From Desulfobacteraceae bacterium (GTDB lineage: Bacteria; Desulfobacterota; Desulfobacteria; Desulfobacterales; Desulfosalsimonadaceae), in NCBI GenBank assembly GCA_011389935.1, contig JAABTJ010000021.1:1-53135 (forward strand): DNA of 53,135 nt. The letters are read 5' to 3'. The notes under the pieces are model-generated. The model had not been told where the DNA came from and searched no databases. It worked only from the letters and a program-made list of their open reading frames with translations. Numbering within the stretch: the stretch's first letter is position 1; each line of letters starts with the position of its first letter. Both the position numbers and the translations under genes were made by a program. This document shows, piece by piece, positions 51,667 through 53,135 of this stretch.

Positions 51667-52149
51667 ATGCGTCTTTTTCCAAAACAGAGGGCCGGCTACA
51701 CCATCGTCGAAGTCGTCATCGCCATGGGCATCTTTGCCATCGGTTTTCTTGCGGTGGCCGGCCTCCAGATACGCGCGGTAAAATCCGCGACAGGCGCCCG
51801 GGCCATCACCCAGGCCCTGGAGTTGGCCGATGCCCGCGCAGAACACTACCGGACCCTGTCCTTTTACCCGAATTTCACAGATACCTCCCTTTCCTCGACC
51901 GAGCGCTTTGAAACCCAGCCGCAGCTTGCCCCGGGGGAGCACGAAATGACCATTGGCATGTTCACGATCCAGAGCAGGATCATCGACAACGCCCCGTTTC
52001 CCCCGGTGAAAAACATCTACACCCACACCCCGCACCCGGCAACGGTGGTGGTTGCAAAAACCATTTGGATTTCCGTCCATGAAACCGCCAATCCCGGTGC
52101 CATCCTTGCGGAAATGGAAATGGTCAAGATCTGGGAAAAGGATTTGTGA
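51667..52149 (+). CDS. pilV: Minor type IV pilin, PilV family
   Basis: A 160-residue prepilin with signal MRLFPKQRAG-YTIVE (cleavage after Gly10), followed by VVIAMGIFAIGFLAVAGLQ, the typical PilV helix. The stop overlaps the start of pilX in a TGATG junction, so the two are translationally coupled. Confidence 0.87.
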   Translation: MRLFPKQRAGYTIVEVVIAMGIFAIGFLAVAGLQIRAVKSATGARAITQALELADARAEHYRTLSFYPNFTDTSLSSTERFETQPQLAPGEHEMTIGMFTIQSRIIDNAPFPPVKNIYTHTPHPATVVVAKTIWISVHETANPGAILAEMEMVKIWEKDL

Positions 52150-52703
52150 TGAAACCATTGCCCCCCAATTTGCCACCGGCCGTGTGTGGCAGCCAGACCG
52201 GCTCTGTCATGGCCGTCGTGCTGATGATCATGGTGCTTCTGAGCCTGGGGGGCATGTCCGCGATTCACCTGTCCATGGTTGAATCCGGCATCGTCAGGAA
52301 CGCCGGTCTTTACAAGCAGAACTTCCAATTGGCGGAAACAGCGGCCATGGAAGGGGTGCGCGAAATCCTGAACGAGAAAAATCCCGCCCGCCTCCAACCG
52401 GGCGCACAGCAATGGATCTGGCATCTGCACGAGTGGAACGAGGCCGCCGGAAAAGGAATTCCCGAAACCGGGTATGCGGTGCCGCGCGCGGTAACGGAAA
52501 AGGTCATCACCACCATCCATCGGCGCGGGGAAGCAGGCGCGGATACCCTGCGCTACTATTTTGCGGGGTGGACAGGGGATGGGGGGAATTCGATCAATAC
52601 GGGAAAAACGGACCGCTGGTTCAACGGCCGGGTGATCGGGGTCTATGATTCCCCCCGCTACGGCCGGGCATGGGTGGAGATCGGCGTTGTAAAGCAGTTT
52701 TAG
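52149..52703 (+). CDS. pilX: Minor pilin assembly protein, PilX family
   Basis: About 184 residues. The N-terminal region has the PilX pattern: a short polar leader, then QTGSVMAVVLMIMVLLSLGG (about 17-36) and GIVRNAGLYKQNFQLAE-like helix. There is no perfect G|FxxxE cleavage site, as is common in PilX. The ATG at 52149 overlaps the pilV stop; a GTG at 52146 is also in frame. Confidence 0.82.
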   Translation: MKPLPPNLPPAVCGSQTGSVMAVVLMIMVLLSLGGMSAIHLSMVESGIVRNAGLYKQNFQLAETAAMEGVREILNEKNPARLQPGAQQWIWHLHEWNEAAGKGIPETGYAVPRAVTEKVITTIHRRGEAGADTLRYYFAGWTGDGGNSINTGKTDRWFNGRVIGVYDSPRYGRAWVEIGVVKQF

Positions 52704-52716
52704 ACAAGGAGGAGTA

Positions 52717-53135
52717 ATGAAAAATATGGTGGTTCGCGGCGTGACCGCTGCCCTTCTTTTTTTGAGCCTGTTGCCTGCCAATGGCGAAGCCGGTCACCTG
52801 GCCGCAAGCACGGCCGGTCTCCAGGCGGACACCCTTCTTTTCCAGGGGATGGCCTCTGCCGGCGGGGCAGGCGACCTGGTTGCGTACTGCCTGAATGCGG
52901 ATACCGGGGCGGTGGCCGGGGAAAAATGGCGCGCTGCGGAAAACCTGGATGCCCGGAACCTGGCTATCGATCCCCGCGCCATTTTCACGTACCGGGCGGA
53001 TATCCGGCGCGGCACGATGTTTTCCTGGAACCACATCAACGAAATCCAGAAGCAGCACCTGGGGGGAGACGACGGCGACCCCTCCGGAAAAGAAATCCTG
53101 GACTACATTGCCGGCGACCGCAGCCTCGAGGAAAG
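52717..53135 (+). CDS. pilY1: PilY1/PilC-like type IV pilus protein (partial, cut by window end)
   Basis: Open from the ATG at 52717 (AAGGAGG 5 nt upstream) to the window edge: 139 codons. A signal peptide (MKNMVVRGVTAALLFLSLLP) is followed at once by segments of the PilY1 C-terminal beta-propeller: DLVAYCLNADTGAVAGEKW near residue 53, IFTYRADIRRG near 89, and ILDYIAGDRSLEE near 127. The long N-terminal region, with its von Willebrand A domain, found in full-length PilY1 is absent. So this may be a short or separately encoded PilY1. It sits at the end of the minor pilin operon as expected. Confidence 0.82.
   Translation, partial: MKNMVVRGVTAALLFLSLLPANGEAGHLAASTAGLQADTLLFQGMASAGGAGDLVAYCLNADTGAVAGEKWRAAENLDARNLAIDPRAIFTYRADIRRGTMFSWNHINEIQKQHLGGDDGDPSGKEILDYIAGDRSLEE

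Noticed and set aside
1..53135. CRISPR array, rRNA, integrase, insertion sequence or prophage
   Set aside because: No regularly spaced repeats, rRNA stretches, transposase or integrase motifs were found on either strand.

Overview
The window looks like chromosomal sequence of an anaerobic, probably sulfate-reducing, deltaproteobacterium (Desulfobacterota, Desulfobacterales-like). This is inferred from the gene content: Fo-only ATP synthase cluster, UGA-encoded selenophosphate synthetase, a PurS-PurL fusion, an anaerobe-type dihydroorotate dehydrogenase electron subunit, and short interspersed palindromes. No 16S rRNA gene or taxon-specific marker is present to confirm it.

Layout. 1-540 is gene-free and holds a small hairpin, a 194-bp imperfect palindrome and the atp terminator. 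541-2268 (minus) is atpZ-atpI-atpB-atpE, the Fo membrane part without the F1 genes. 2473-4134 (plus) carries a QueG-like iron-sulfur protein and a DUF1330 protein. 4159-12207 (minus) is one tightly packed housekeeping run, read DUF4416-yicC-remA-gmk-rlmB-icd-comF-pgeF-pyrK-selD. In selD the true start lies upstream of an in-frame TGA that reads as selenocysteine. 12427-16919 (minus) has a 57-residue Trm112-family gene, tRNA-Arg(CCG), folC, rpsU, adk and cca. From 16999 on, everything is on the plus strand: coaE, rho, rpmE, prfA, prmC, then rpsB-tsf-pyrH-frr-uppS-cdsA-dxr-rseP (translation to cell envelope), then purL and purQ.

33014-44469 is an accessory catabolic block. It contains a CoA-disulfide/polysulfide-reductase-like flavoprotein, a non-pyrrolysine MttB-family methyltransferase, a four-subunit sarcosine-oxidase-like complex (B-D-A-G) and a complete OpuC/OsmU-type quaternary-amine ABC importer (ATPase with CBS domains, two permeases, periplasmic binding protein), closed by a terminator. 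The simplest reading is uptake and stepwise demethylation of a betaine-like compound with one-carbon units passed to tetrahydrofolate. The substrate is not shown by the sequence.

44693-49153 encodes a 1486-residue GlmS-like protein, the most unusual gene here. It has an N-terminal-Cys glutamine amidotransferase domain split by a roughly 330-residue insert, then a GlmS-type tandem SIS isomerase, then a second, degenerate SIS pair. The two isomerase copies appear to have lost complementary catalytic residues, which suggests a single-chain pseudo-dimer. 49252-49871 is a ribbon-helix-helix/PIN toxin-antitoxin pair with a clear operator. 50424 to the end is a minor type IV pilin operon (FimT/GspH, PilW, PilV, PilX) entering a PilY1-like gene cut by the window edge.

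Two interspersed repeat families occur: R1, a 127-bp palindrome at 12230 and 21753 with a fragment at 40148; and R2, a GC-rich hairpin with a conserved tail at 32721, with relatives at 19628 and 44572.
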